Part shown: positions 25,482-34,949 of the stretch, piece by piece
How the letters are laid out: each line of letters begins with the position of its first letter
How positions within the stretch are numbered: position 1 is the first letter of the stretch
Assembly: GCF_003574315.2 (NCBI RefSeq)
Contig: NZ_AP025739.1
Coordinates: 7,564,001-7,628,000 of the forward strand
Source: Capsulimonas corticalis
Lineage (GTDB): Bacteria; Armatimonadota; Armatimonadia; Armatimonadales; Capsulimonadaceae
Length of the DNA: 64,000 nucleotides
Direction: 5' to 3'
Position numbers and translations under genes: made by a program
The notes under the pieces: generated by a model
Told to the model about the DNA's origin: nothing
What the model saw: only the letters and a program-made list of their open reading frames with translations
Databases searched by the model: none

Positions 25482-25784
25482 GCGATTCAAATACCCGATT
25501 TGCCCACGCGCGGCCTTCGCGTGTCCCCTCGTGCGCAAAGCTATCCCCGGCCTCCGGCCGCCCCTCCAGGGCAAACCCACCCCCGCGCTTCGCGCGACCC
25601 CTCCCGCCGACGGGAAGGGTGAGTAAGATTGCCACTTACGCAAGTCGCCTACGATAACACCCTCTGAAATAACCCTTCCCGTCGGCGGGAGGGGTCGCGC
25701 GAAGCGCGGGGGTGGGTTTGCCCTGGAGGGGCGGCCGGAGGCCGAGGGTAGGTTTGCCAAAGCGCCAGGATAGTCGGAAACAGA
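25482..25784. other. Intergenic region with hairpin repeat copy B
   Basis: A 303-base gap between the dinB start and the GH78 stop. Most of it is hairpin repeat B (25549-25743). The part next to dinB has a short CACGCG/CGCGTG hairpin. No promoter hexamers were recognised for dinB, so its promoter may lie within the repeat or be weak. Confidence 0.6.
25549..25743. repeat. Dispersed hairpin element, family 1, copy B
   Basis: Two 72-bp arms (25549-25620 and 25672-25743) are exact reverse complements by my base-by-base reading, around a 51-base loop (25621-25671). Each arm is itself built of small hairpins: GGCCtccGGCC, GCGCttcGCGC and CCCgccgacGGG. The loop, read in reverse, ends with GGCAATCTTACTC, identical to the loop end of copy A at 5991-6143. 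The arm sequences ggcaaaccca and gggaagggt are shared with copy A. No coding capacity or flanking transposase. It probably forms a large cruciform or RNA hairpin. Confidence 0.9.
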
Positions 25785-28571
25785 TCACCTCGGCGCGCGC
25801 ACGATCACCTCCACGCCTTCCGGCGCCTTGACTCTGATAACAAACGGAGCGCCGTTTGGGTTCTCCCATTGGACATGAATATCGCCAAACGGCGTCGGGA
25901 CGCTGCCTCGGCACCAGGTCAGATCGGCGGGGTGCGGTTCGACCACAACGGAACGATAGCCTGGTGAAAGCGGGCGCACGCCGAGAACATAGGTGGACAG
26001 GAAGTAGGTGGGCGCGGCCGACCAGCCGTGGCAATGACTGCGGGTGAGGCGGCCGGTGCGGCCGGACCACATTTCCCAGAAGGTCGTCGCGCCCATGTCG
26101 ATCATAAATCCCCAGTCGCGGCGGATGGTGTCGACGAAATCCTGCTCGCGCGCTTCCTGCTGGAATGACTCCAGCAGGAAGAATTCAAAGAACGGACTGC
26201 CGGCGCGGACGAAACCTTCGGGCGGCGCGTGGATGATTTCGCGGCAGCGTTCGCCGCGCCCGCCGGACGCGACGCCGGACATGAGGGCGACGGTTTGTGT
26301 CTGCTGGCTGTAGACTTTGCTGTGGGCGCCGTCCCGCAGGCAGTCCGTGTAGGCGGCGCGCTCGTCGTTCCAGAGGTGAGCATTCACGGCGTCGCTGAGG
26401 CTGTCCGCCATCTTGCGCCATACCGCGGCCCGCCCCGCGCCGCCCAGCCATTCGGACAGCTCGGCGGCGTCGCGCAGCGCGAGCACGGCCATGCAGTTCT
26501 GATGAGTCACGACGCCGATATTGGGCGTGTCCATCTCCGCCCAGTCGAAGAGGTTCCAGGAGTGGATATCGAACAGGCCATCGGCGTTAATGTACTGTAA
26601 AATGCCCTCAATATTGCGCGCCGCGAACTTCAAAAGACGCGCCGCGCCGTCCCGATCGCCGGTAAACAGCAGGTACTCGCGGCAGGAGCGCATCCAGAGG
26701 AAGCTCCAGGTGGGGATGATGTTCCGCCAGGCGCTGGGGACCTGCGCCTCGGTCAGCGGCGAGCGATCCAGGCTCTGTCCGACCTGCTCCAAACAGCGAT
26801 ACCAGAGGCGTGGATCGCCGTTGACGACCCAATCGACCAGCGCCTCATTGCGCGCGTCGCCGACCCAGTGGACCTGTTCGTAGCTCGGACAATCGGTGTA
26901 GGTATCCTCGGCGCAGGCGCGCAGAGTGTCCGCGCCGACCTGCCAGATCCGATCCAATTTGGCGTCCGACGACGCGAATGTCCCGCGCCGGCTCTGCGGA
27001 TAGCTGCTGTAGATCGTCTGAAACCCCTTGATGCGCAGTGGCGAGGTTAGATTGCGCAGGATCAGATAGGTGTATTGAAAGCCGCGCCGCAGAAGCGTCC
27101 GATACGACTGCCGTCCCGCGCGGCAGATGTACCGAAAGCTGTTGTTCATCGTCTCGGCGAAGTTATATAATCCGTCCGGCTGGATGAACTCGAAGTTGTG
27201 CGTGTCGAGAATAGTTCCCTCGGCCGCAATGACTTCAAACTGATGCGCGCCGACGATCTCGCGGCCGAAGTCGAGCAGAATACGGATATCGCGGCCTTCG
27301 GGATCGGGCTGGATCGTCGTCCACTCGCTCCCCGACAGCAGGCCGTCCCGATGCTCGGTCCGAACTTCGCCGGCGCACACCTTGTCCGTATACGCCTGCA
27401 CGAAGACGTTTACGCTGGGCAGGTGTTCGGGGCGCACTTCCTGGAAGTATGGCCGGTCCGTCAAACTCGCGACCTGCCCCATCTCCCAAACGCGCTCCCC
27501 TTCCTCGCACGTCGCTTCTTCAACCAGCGGCTCCGCGGAGATGATGCTGAGATCCATGAAGGTCTCGGACTTACGGCGGTCGGCGGCGGTCAGGCCGAAG
27601 GGGCCGACGACGGCCCATGGCGCGCCGCCGGCGTCGCCGCGCGCGCAGAAGCGCAGGCCCGCCGGCCCGTCGAAGCAGATCACATATTCCTGAATGTGGC
27701 TCGCGTGATGGAAGGACGTCAAGAGGTCGTTCCAGCCCGCCTTGAGGTTCGCGCGCCCGTCAGTGACCAGAACGCCGTTGACCTTGACCGGGCCGAACGC
27801 AAAGTGCGAAGGCGTCAGCGCGACGCCGCAGTCCTCGGGCGCCCAGATCTGAGTCGCCGCGAGAACATGGGCGTTGACGTGATTGGACGTGATGTCGCCG
27901 GGAACGAGATAGGGCTTGACGTGGATCGTTGCCCGGTGCGGGATCGACTGGACGGTCTCCAGGCTGACGATCCGCTGCGGCAGGACTGGTTCTTCGGTCA
28001 GGAAGGGAATGGCGCGATCTTGGAAGTTCTGATGCGGTCCCGCGAGCGCTCCGCGCAAGGAAATGGCGCGGGGCCAATCGCGATCGTCGTAATCGGCCGC
28101 CGTCCAATCGTCGCTGAGCCGAGCGTCGTACTGCTCCTCAAAGCCCTGCTGAACGCTGATGCGGGGGGCGGCGCTGACGAACGCGCGGTCGGGGCTCGCG
28201 CGCCAGGCGGTGTCGGAGACAATCGTCTCACCGTCCAGCTCCAGCTGGGCAAGCAGCCCCGGCGGGGACGGGAGATATTGAAAATTGCCTTCCCCATAGT
28301 GCTGGACGCGCACGGCGAGGGTGTTGTCGCCCGCCCGGAGATAAGGGGTCAGATCGTAGGAATCGTACCGCCAGTAGCCGGGCCAGGCGCGCACCGGCCC
28401 CTGCCCCACCCGCTCGCCGTTCACAAATAAGACATAACGGGCGTCGGCCGTCAGAAACAGCGCCGCCGCGCCGCCCTGATAAGCGAAGGTTCGCCGGAAG
28501 CGAACAAAGGCGTTTCGTTTCGGGAGCGCCTCGCCGGACCAGATCCAATCCCCTTGCCATCGAATCGCCAT
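25785..28571 (-). CDS. GH78 alpha-L-rhamnosidase
   Basis: 928 aa. N-terminal beta-sandwich domains (WIWSGEALPKRNAFVRFRRTF, LTADARYVLFVNGERVGQGPVRAWPG) are typical of rhamnosidases. The (alpha/alpha)6 barrel in the second half has the landmark DCPSYEQVHWVGDARNEALVDW, where the GDAR region carries the catalytic acid, and later HCHGWSAAPTYFLSTYVLGVRPLSPG. It removes terminal alpha-L-rhamnose from polysaccharides or glycosides. No signal peptide is seen, so it acts on imported oligosaccharides or is exported by another route. A -10-like TATAAT lies at 28609-28614 on the minus strand. Confidence 0.92.
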   Translation of the reverse strand: MAIRWQGDWIWSGEALPKRNAFVRFRRTFAYQGGAAALFLTADARYVLFVNGERVGQGPVRAWPGYWRYDSYDLTPYLRAGDNTLAVRVQHYGEGNFQYLPSPPGLLAQLELDGETIVSDTAWRASPDRAFVSAAPRISVQQGFEEQYDARLSDDWTAADYDDRDWPRAISLRGALAGPHQNFQDRAIPFLTEEPVLPQRIVSLETVQSIPHRATIHVKPYLVPGDITSNHVNAHVLAATQIWAPEDCGVALTPSHFAFGPVKVNGVLVTDGRANLKAGWNDLLTSFHHASHIQEYVICFDGPAGLRFCARGDAGGAPWAVVGPFGLTAADRRKSETFMDLSIISAEPLVEEATCEEGERVWEMGQVASLTDRPYFQEVRPEHLPSVNVFVQAYTDKVCAGEVRTEHRDGLLSGSEWTTIQPDPEGRDIRILLDFGREIVGAHQFEVIAAEGTILDTHNFEFIQPDGLYNFAETMNNSFRYICRAGRQSYRTLLRRGFQYTYLILRNLTSPLRIKGFQTIYSSYPQSRRGTFASSDAKLDRIWQVGADTLRACAEDTYTDCPSYEQVHWVGDARNEALVDWVVNGDPRLWYRCLEQVGQSLDRSPLTEAQVPSAWRNIIPTWSFLWMRSCREYLLFTGDRDGAARLLKFAARNIEGILQYINADGLFDIHSWNLFDWAEMDTPNIGVVTHQNCMAVLALRDAAELSEWLGGAGRAAVWRKMADSLSDAVNAHLWNDERAAYTDCLRDGAHSKVYSQQTQTVALMSGVASGGRGERCREIIHAPPEGFVRAGSPFFEFFLLESFQQEAREQDFVDTIRRDWGFMIDMGATTFWEMWSGRTGRLTRSHCHGWSAAPTYFLSTYVLGVRPLSPGYRSVVVEPHPADLTWCRGSVPTPFGDIHVQWENPNGAPFVIRVKAPEGVEVIVRAPR

Positions 28572-28640
28572 GATCGCTTGCTCCCGAAGATTCTGTTAGC
28601 TCTGAGGAATTATAGCACACTCCATCCAAAAGCAAACCAA

Positions 28641-28669
28641 AAACGGCCGCGCAGTATGCGCGGCCGTTT
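28641..28669 (-). terminator. Rho-independent terminator after the SGNH hydrolase gene
   Basis: A 13-bp perfect stem (AAACGGCCGCGCA and its complement) with a three-base loop is followed on the minus strand by a run of Ts. It lies 31 bases after the SGNH stop and upstream of the GH78 start, so GH78 has its own promoter. Confidence 0.8.
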
Positions 28670-28699
28670 CGGGAGATTGACGACAGATTTGAGACAATA

Positions 28700-30748
28700 T
28701 TAGAAATAGAGGGTGAAGCCCGCCGTCCCCGCCGGCGGCTCCTGCCCTGTAACCGCCTTGTAGACCGCGCCCGCGATCAGCCGGGCGCCGGCGGCGTTGG
28801 GATGCACGTTGTCCGGGATGAGATCGTCGTGGCCGCTGAGCGCCGCGTGGATATCCACCTCCGTCGCGGCCTCCCGCGCGGCGATGGCGTCGATCATCGG
28901 GATCTCTTCCTGGACGCCCGCTTCGTTGATGCCGTAGTTTCCGGTTTTCGGGACGGGAACGGGGCGGCATAGGAAGATCTTCGGCTTGGTCGGAAGGGCG
29001 GCGAACAGGCGCACCATCTCCGTATAGTTCGCGGAATACTCGTCCTTGTACTTCCAGTTCTGCGACTTGGTGTCGTTGGTCCCGAGCATGATCACGACGA
29101 TGTTCGGCTGGGAATCCATCGCCGCCTTGTAGGCGCCCTGATTCCAATAGGGCGAATCGCCCTTTTTCAGCATCGTCGTTCCGCTGACGCCGAAGTTATA
29201 GACCCGGTAGCGGTCTCCCAGCATCCGGCCAAGAACGGCGGGATAGCTGTTGACGGCGGGGTTATCGATATTCGCGCCCCAGGTGATGCTGTCGCCGACA
29301 CAGGCGACGCGGATCGGCTGGCGCATCGCGTCGATCTGCGGCGTCAGCGCCTGCGCCGCCGTTTCAGCGGCGTCGACGCTGTCGGCGCGCACGGTCTCGC
29401 CGCGCGTGTATCCAACGTAAGCGAGCCATCCGGCGGAGCGCCTCTCGCGCTGGCGCCGGACCAGGTCGTAGAGCGGATCCGCCTCCATCGCCTGGACGTC
29501 CGAAGCCAGGGCGGAGTGGGTCATATCCATTTTGACCGGGACGCCCAGGGCGGTCAGAACCACGTTCGCCATGGCGAGATGCCCGGCGGCGTCGGGATGG
29601 ATGCCGTCGGCGGTGTCCCGAAAGTTTGGATCGGAAATGCGCTCGTTCTTTCGGTATTCCGCCAGCGGCGTATGCAGATCGATCACCCGCATGCCCGGCT
29701 CGTGCAGCCCCATCTCCCAGGCGGCGTACTGAGCGAGCACGTCGTCATAACCTTCGTAGGGATCCGAAAAGCTGAAGTCGGCGGCGTCGGCCTTCTCCAG
29801 ATTGCCGGCGACCTTCGCGTCAAACGGCGGGGGAGTGAGCAGAACCAGCTGCGCGCCGGACGCGCGCACGGCGTCGATCAGCGTCCGCACGCCCTTTTGG
29901 AAGGCGGCGAAGCGTTCGGGGCTTTGCGGATGATAAATCCCGTCGTTCATGCCGTAGCACGCCACCACGACCGAAGGCTTGACCTTGTCCAGCGCGCGCT
30001 TCAGGCGCTCATGGATGTCCGGACGCGGGAACGGGTGGCGCTTCTCCGTCAGTCCCGACGTCGTCTCACTCGCCAGACCAATGCTCACGATATCGAACGT
30101 CTGCCTTGGGTAGCGCTTCTCCAGAGCGTACTGAATGTCCGTGACATACTTGCCGTCCTGGGTGATGCTGTCCCCGAGCCAGAGCACGCGCTTACCGGCC
30201 AGGGTCAGCGGCGAAAGCGCCGCCGCGTCCGCCGGGGCGCTCAGCTTCTTTTGTTTGGCGAGCCGAAGCGTCAGAGATCGCACATTCATGATATATGGGT
30301 GAGGCGCCTTCGACGCCGTCATCACGACATCCACGTCGCCCGCTCGGGCGATCTGCACGTCGCCGGCGGTGACGGTCTGGTAGGTCGTCCAGTCCCCCGT
30401 CGCCGGCGGCGTCGTTTCCACGGATTGATCGCCGACACTGATGCGCAAAGCCGCGCCGTCATTTCCGGTCGGCTGCGCGTACTCCAGCTCCACATGGTAG
30501 ACGCCGGGCTTGGGAATCTGCGCCGTCCAGCGGATCAACGCATGCGGATCGGTCCAGCCGCCGATATCGTCGCCGCCCGCCTTGCGCTCCACAAACGCCC
30601 CGCCTCCCGTCTCCAGCGTCGCGCTGTCCAGGATCTGCGCGGCGCCGGCCGGAAGCGCGACCGTCGTAGGCTTCGCCGCGCCGGCCAGCGCGGCAAACAT
30701 TGGGGCCGCCAGCGCGGCGGCGAGGATCATCGTTGATTTGATTGCCAT
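28700..30748 (-). CDS. Secreted protein with two tandem SGNH/GDSL hydrolase domains
   Basis: 682 aa with a signal peptide (ALAAPMFAALAGAAKP). Residues about 25-165 form a carbohydrate-binding-like beta-sandwich. SGNH domain 1 has GDSITQDG near residue 193, CYGMNDGIYH and the catalytic DGIHPDAAGH. SGNH domain 2 begins at about residue 480 with VACVGDSITWGANIDN, then VIMLGTNDTKS and DNVHPNAAGA. Both Ser and Asp-His pairs are intact, so both domains may be active esterases or acetyl-hydrolases on polysaccharides. Direct fusion of two SGNH units is uncommon. Confidence 0.9.
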   Translation of the reverse strand: MAIKSTMILAAALAAPMFAALAGAAKPTTVALPAGAAQILDSATLETGGGAFVERKAGGDDIGGWTDPHALIRWTAQIPKPGVYHVELEYAQPTGNDGAALRISVGDQSVETTPPATGDWTTYQTVTAGDVQIARAGDVDVVMTASKAPHPYIMNVRSLTLRLAKQKKLSAPADAAALSPLTLAGKRVLWLGDSITQDGKYVTDIQYALEKRYPRQTFDIVSIGLASETTSGLTEKRHPFPRPDIHERLKRALDKVKPSVVVACYGMNDGIYHPQSPERFAAFQKGVRTLIDAVRASGAQLVLLTPPPFDAKVAGNLEKADAADFSFSDPYEGYDDVLAQYAAWEMGLHEPGMRVIDLHTPLAEYRKNERISDPNFRDTADGIHPDAAGHLAMANVVLTALGVPVKMDMTHSALASDVQAMEADPLYDLVRRQRERRSAGWLAYVGYTRGETVRADSVDAAETAAQALTPQIDAMRQPIRVACVGDSITWGANIDNPAVNSYPAVLGRMLGDRYRVYNFGVSGTTMLKKGDSPYWNQGAYKAAMDSQPNIVVIMLGTNDTKSQNWKYKDEYSANYTEMVRLFAALPTKPKIFLCRPVPVPKTGNYGINEAGVQEEIPMIDAIAAREAATEVDIHAALSGHDDLIPDNVHPNAAGARLIAGAVYKAVTGQEPPAGTAGFTLYF

Positions 30749-30812
30749 AGTGTCTCGATTTTATCTCATAGATGCGAAAAATCGTCGATTACGAACGCAA
30801 GACGATCGGCAT

Positions 30813-33800
30813 TCAGACAGTCACCTTCAGCGTTTTAATTTCAAACGCCTTCAAGTACAGCGAAACGCCGCCCTCCGACACTTCCAGCGCGGTTGGATCT
30901 TCCTCCAGCAAGTTGGTCTCGCTGACGGAGGTCACGGGAACGCCGAACTTCACCACGGCGTGCGTTCCCGTGCGTCCGGCTTCGTAGAGGCGCAGGATGA
31001 AGCCGCCGCCGTCTTCGGCCCACTTCACGGACTCGATGATGACGTTCTGGGCGTCCACGCTCGCCAGGCTGAACGACGCGCCCGCCTGGGACGAGAGCGT
31101 GGCGGATGGCGGGAGGTTGAACTCATACGCGGGGCGCACAACGTTTTCGATGCTGAAGCCGCCGGCGTGCGGCAGCAGGGCGTAGGCGAAGCGGTGGCGG
31201 CCTTCGTCGCCGCGCGGATCGGGGTGGCGGCCGGACTTGATCAGGCTGAGGCGATATTCGCCGTCCTTGATCGTGCAGGCGTACTTGCAGTCGTTCAGGA
31301 AGGTGACGCCGAAGCCGTTCTCGCTGATGTCGGTCCACTTGTGCGCGCAGACGTCGAACTGGGCGCGGTCCCAGGTGGTGTTGTCGTGAGCGCTGCGGGT
31401 CACGTGGCCGAACTGGATCTCATGGCGCGCGGTGTCCGCATGGATATCCAGCGCGAAGCCGACCTTCAGGAACTGATACTTCTCTTTCCAGTCGACGGCG
31501 GTGTCGAAGTCCACGCGCGCGGTCGTCGCATGGAAGACGATATCCTGGGTCAACCAGGATTGTCCGCCGATCTGGTGCTTCTGACGGATGCGCAATTGCA
31601 GCGGGCCTTCGGCGATCACCGCGCGCTCCACCAGATCGGTCTGCGGCGCGAGCTTGAGCCGCTGATCGCGGTCGATGTCCCAGTTATCCCAGGCCTGCGG
31701 CACATCCTCGCCCATTAAGAAGGCGTTGAATGCGCCGCCCTTCGTGACCAGTTCACGCCGAGACGCCACGTCATAGAACGAAACGATCCGGCCGTAGTCG
31801 TCAAATCGTACTTTGGCGAACGGCGTCTCCACGGCGTCCTCGGTGACGACAAACGGCGCGCTGGCCGGAGGCGCGGCCAGCGGCGCGAGCGATGCGACCT
31901 GGTAGCCAAGACTCGGCAGATGCAGACCGGTCACCGCGAGCTTCGACACACCGTCGAGGTCCTCGAACTCCTGCCCGACCAGTCCCTCCACGTCAGGCTG
32001 CGCGCCTGTGGGAAGGCCCGTCAGCTCGATCTCGCCGCCGCGCTCCCAGCTCAGGCTATTTGTCAGGAGAACTCCGTCTCCCGTACCCTGCGCCAGCGTC
32101 TCCAAAGCGCGCCGTCCCAGCGCCTGCGTCTCGGTCAGACATTCGGCGAACAAGGTGATCGCTTCGTCGTTGACGCGGGCGATCGACGATCCGGGCAGGA
32201 TATCGTGGAACTGGTTAAGCAGGACTTTCTTCCACTGGGCGAGCAGTTCAGACGCCGGATAGGCCGCGCCGTACTTCAATGCGGCGATCGTGGCGGCAAG
32301 CTCGGCGTCGCGCAGGGCGAACTCGCACTTGCGGTTGCCGCGCTTGATCGGGGCGATCGATGTCAGAGTGCCGCGATGCAGCTCTAAGTAGAGCTCGCCG
32401 GTCCAGGTCGGCAGGTTGGAGATTTCATCGCGCACGCCGGTCATGAACTCGCTGATCGATTGATACTCGGCGCGCGGACTGCCTTCCAGATCTTGAGAAA
32501 GACGCCCCATCTCGATCATCTCGGCCATCGGGCCGCCGCCGCCGTCGCCGTAGCCAAAGGTCAGAAGCCGCCGGTCCTGGACGTCATTGTGCTGCACTTC
32601 CTTCCAGGCGCGGATCAGCGTCTCTGGATCGGGCCAGCAGTGGATCAAGTTAAAGTGGGAAAGGACGGAGCTGCCGTCCATGCCCTTCCAGACAAAGGTG
32701 TCGTAGGGGAAATGGTTGGTGTCGTTCCAGCCGAGCTTCGTGGTGCAGAAGAACTCGACGCCGCTGCCGCGCAGGATCTGCGGGAGGGCGGCGGAGTAGC
32801 CGAAGACATCGGGCTGCCAGAGCGTGTCGGAGGTGACGCCGAACATCTCGCGCGTCGCCCGCTGCCCGACGAGGCACTGGCGCACGAACGATTCCCCCGA
32901 CGGAATGTTGCAGTCGGGCTCGATCCACATCGCGCCGTTGATCTCCCAGCGCCCCTCCTTCACGCGCTGCTGGATGCGTGAGAAGATCTCGGGATACAGC
33001 TCGCGGACCACATCGGCGTGATAGGCGGCGCTCGATGTAAATTTAAAGTCGGGGTACTGATCCATCAAACTCAGGATCGAGGAGAAGGTGCGCGCGAGCT
33101 TGCGGTGCGTCTCGGCGATCGGCCAGAGCCAGGCGGTGTCGATGTGCGAGTGGCCGATGATGCCGAACTTCGGCGTGGTCGGCCCGTTCTTCATCTCCAG
33201 CAACGGGCGCATCACGCGGCGCGCTTCGGCGAGGCCGGCGCGCCAGACATCTTCCTCCACCACTTCCGGCTTGGCGTAGACGGCGGTGAAGACCTGCTGC
33301 ATCGCCGCCAGGATCTTCCCTCGGCGCAGGCTGCTCTCGTCCAGCGCTTCGGAAAGCTGACGCAATGCGCGCAGCTCGAAGAGAAACGCGCTGACATCGG
33401 CGCGCTCGGTCACCAGCTCGACCTTGTCGAACGTGCGCGCGCCCTTGCCGATCGCGATGCCGCTGTCCTGCGGCGCGCCTCCCGCCACCACCAGGGGTTC
33501 ATCAAAGGGCTGTGTTCCGGGGAACGTATGCCCCGAATAGGCTTCCAAGTGGATCTCGTGGACGGCGCCGCCAACCGCCTGAAGCGCGAGAAGGCGCACG
33601 GGATGGTTGACGTCGAAAACGCCCCGGTGCGTCCCGTCGATCAGCAGCATGCACTCACCCGCGCCCGTCGCCGCGCGCAGAAAGACGGGCTGACCGTCCA
33701 GCGCGATCGGGACCTCAACATTTCCCCTCAGCCACGCCGTCATCCAGCTATCGCCCCAGCGATCTCCGGCGGTCACCTTGCGCCACTCCAAACCGGCCTT

Positions 33801-33938
33801 CGCCGGCGGAACGCCGCGGTAATGCTCCAGCGTCTCCGCCAGCTCCATCTCCAGAGGAGCCACGACGGAGTAGCGCAGGGCGGCGTATGTTGTTTCGAGA
33901 ATCGCGATCTTCTTAGGGATCTTTGCATCCAAAAGCAT
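30813..33938 (-). CDS. GH38 alpha-mannosidase
   Basis: 1041 aa. The catalytic domain begins near residue 265 with FGIIGHSHIDTAWLWPIAETHRKLARTF (zinc-binding His and Asp) and continues with the nucleophile block TLWQPDVFGYSAALPQIL and AMWIEPDCNIPSGESFVRQ. The middle helical domain and C-terminal beta domains (PFAKVRFDDYGRIVSFYD, IDRDQRLKLAPQT) follow the family order. The enzyme cleaves alpha-mannosides and needs zinc. There is no signal peptide, so it is probably cytoplasmic. The start codon at 33938 lacks a clear ribosome site. Confidence 0.95.
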   Translation of the reverse strand: MLLDAKIPKKIAILETTYAALRYSVVAPLEMELAETLEHYRGVPPAKAGLEWRKVTAGDRWGDSWMTAWLRGNVEVPIALDGQPVFLRAATGAGECMLLIDGTHRGVFDVNHPVRLLALQAVGGAVHEIHLEAYSGHTFPGTQPFDEPLVVAGGAPQDSGIAIGKGARTFDKVELVTERADVSAFLFELRALRQLSEALDESSLRRGKILAAMQQVFTAVYAKPEVVEEDVWRAGLAEARRVMRPLLEMKNGPTTPKFGIIGHSHIDTAWLWPIAETHRKLARTFSSILSLMDQYPDFKFTSSAAYHADVVRELYPEIFSRIQQRVKEGRWEINGAMWIEPDCNIPSGESFVRQCLVGQRATREMFGVTSDTLWQPDVFGYSAALPQILRGSGVEFFCTTKLGWNDTNHFPYDTFVWKGMDGSSVLSHFNLIHCWPDPETLIRAWKEVQHNDVQDRRLLTFGYGDGGGGPMAEMIEMGRLSQDLEGSPRAEYQSISEFMTGVRDEISNLPTWTGELYLELHRGTLTSIAPIKRGNRKCEFALRDAELAATIAALKYGAAYPASELLAQWKKVLLNQFHDILPGSSIARVNDEAITLFAECLTETQALGRRALETLAQGTGDGVLLTNSLSWERGGEIELTGLPTGAQPDVEGLVGQEFEDLDGVSKLAVTGLHLPSLGYQVASLAPLAAPPASAPFVVTEDAVETPFAKVRFDDYGRIVSFYDVASRRELVTKGGAFNAFLMGEDVPQAWDNWDIDRDQRLKLAPQTDLVERAVIAEGPLQLRIRQKHQIGGQSWLTQDIVFHATTARVDFDTAVDWKEKYQFLKVGFALDIHADTARHEIQFGHVTRSAHDNTTWDRAQFDVCAHKWTDISENGFGVTFLNDCKYACTIKDGEYRLSLIKSGRHPDPRGDEGRHRFAYALLPHAGGFSIENVVRPAYEFNLPPSATLSSQAGASFSLASVDAQNVIIESVKWAEDGGGFILRLYEAGRTGTHAVVKFGVPVTSVSETNLLEEDPTALEVSEGGVSLYLKAFEIKTLKVTV

Positions 33939-34175
33939 GAGGGGTTAACTTTCTGACGCCAGCCGAGGGGCGCTCCGGGAATGGTCTTCCTCACCGGCGC
34001 GGCCTTTGCGCTGCGTGTGTGGTTCACTTAACTGGCTCTGATTTTACCCCGTACGTGGGTATAAACATGTATGCACGGTTCTTTCACACGAAAAACTATA
34101 GGGTATGAAGGTCAAGATTCGTCCAACAGACGGCCGTTTAGATCAAAATCAGCCGCTCGGAACCATGCTCATCAC

Positions 34176-34949
34176 ATGAGCACAGTAAAACGGCGCCTCA
34201 CGGCCGGCCTCATCGTGTGTCTCTTTGCCCTAGTGGTTTTCGTATGGGACTGGAGTCAGGTTCACAATTTCCATGCGGGACCGACTCCGTTCGACCGCGC
34301 CGCGATCGATTGGATCCATCAGCGCCAGGCGCCGTGGCTGACGGATCTGTCGCTGGTTCTCGCGGGCGTCGGCTCGACGGGAATGATGATCGCGATCTCG
34401 ATTTTGGGAGTCATCATCGGCGCGCGCCGGGCGCGGCTGCGGGATATGGCGTGGACGATGCCGATCGCGGCGAGCGGGGCCGGGATCCTTATTCTGACGG
34501 CGAAGGCGTGTTTTCACCGAGCGCGGCCGACCCTCTTCGTCCCCCTCATGCACGCGACCGGGTATTCGTTTCCGTCGGGGCACTCGCTTTTCTCGATGTC
34601 CGTGTATGGGCTGCTGGGTTACTTCGCGGGGACGCTGACGCGCGATAAGACGGATCGTCGATTGATCCATGCGACGACCATCGCCCTGATCGTGATGGTC
34701 GGCCTCTCGCGCGTCTATTTGGGCGTTCACTATCCGACGGATGTGATCGCGGGCTGGTCGGCGGGGCTGCCCTGGCTGGTTGTCTGCATCGTGATTCGGG
34801 AGGCGCTTGGGCGCCGCCTCCACAAACCCAGCGCTCAGGTGTTGGAAACGGGCCGGCGCTCGGCTTCTTCCTTGGGAAGAAAGCGCGCGAAGTCCTTGGG
34901 CTCGATGTCGTCCAGATCGCGGTCCGGGAAGAGACGCACGCCGGCGTGA
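34176..34949 (+). CDS. PAP2 family lipid phosphatase
   Basis: 257 aa from ATG 34176. Six hydrophobic helices are visible. The three phosphatase motifs are KACFHRARP, PSGHS and SRVYLGVHYPTD, with all catalytic residues present. These enzymes dephosphorylate membrane lipids such as phosphatidic acid or undecaprenyl pyrophosphate. The last 40 residues are basic and Ser-rich, and are encoded entirely over the 3' end of the opposing NlpC/P60-like gene (115-base overlap), so this tail may be a late extension. Confidence 0.9.
   Translation: MSTVKRRLTAGLIVCLFALVVFVWDWSQVHNFHAGPTPFDRAAIDWIHQRQAPWLTDLSLVLAGVGSTGMMIAISILGVIIGARRARLRDMAWTMPIAASGAGILILTAKACFHRARPTLFVPLMHATGYSFPSGHSLFSMSVYGLLGYFAGTLTRDKTDRRLIHATTIALIVMVGLSRVYLGVHYPTDVIAGWSAGLPWLVVCIVIREALGRRLHKPSAQVLETGRRSASSLGRKRAKSLGSMSSRSRSGKRRTPA

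Noticed and set aside
25482-25760. 93-codon N-terminal extension of dinB
   Set aside because: The extra residues are translated hairpin repeat B and resemble the translation of repeat A, not a protein domain. The polymerase begins normally at 25481.
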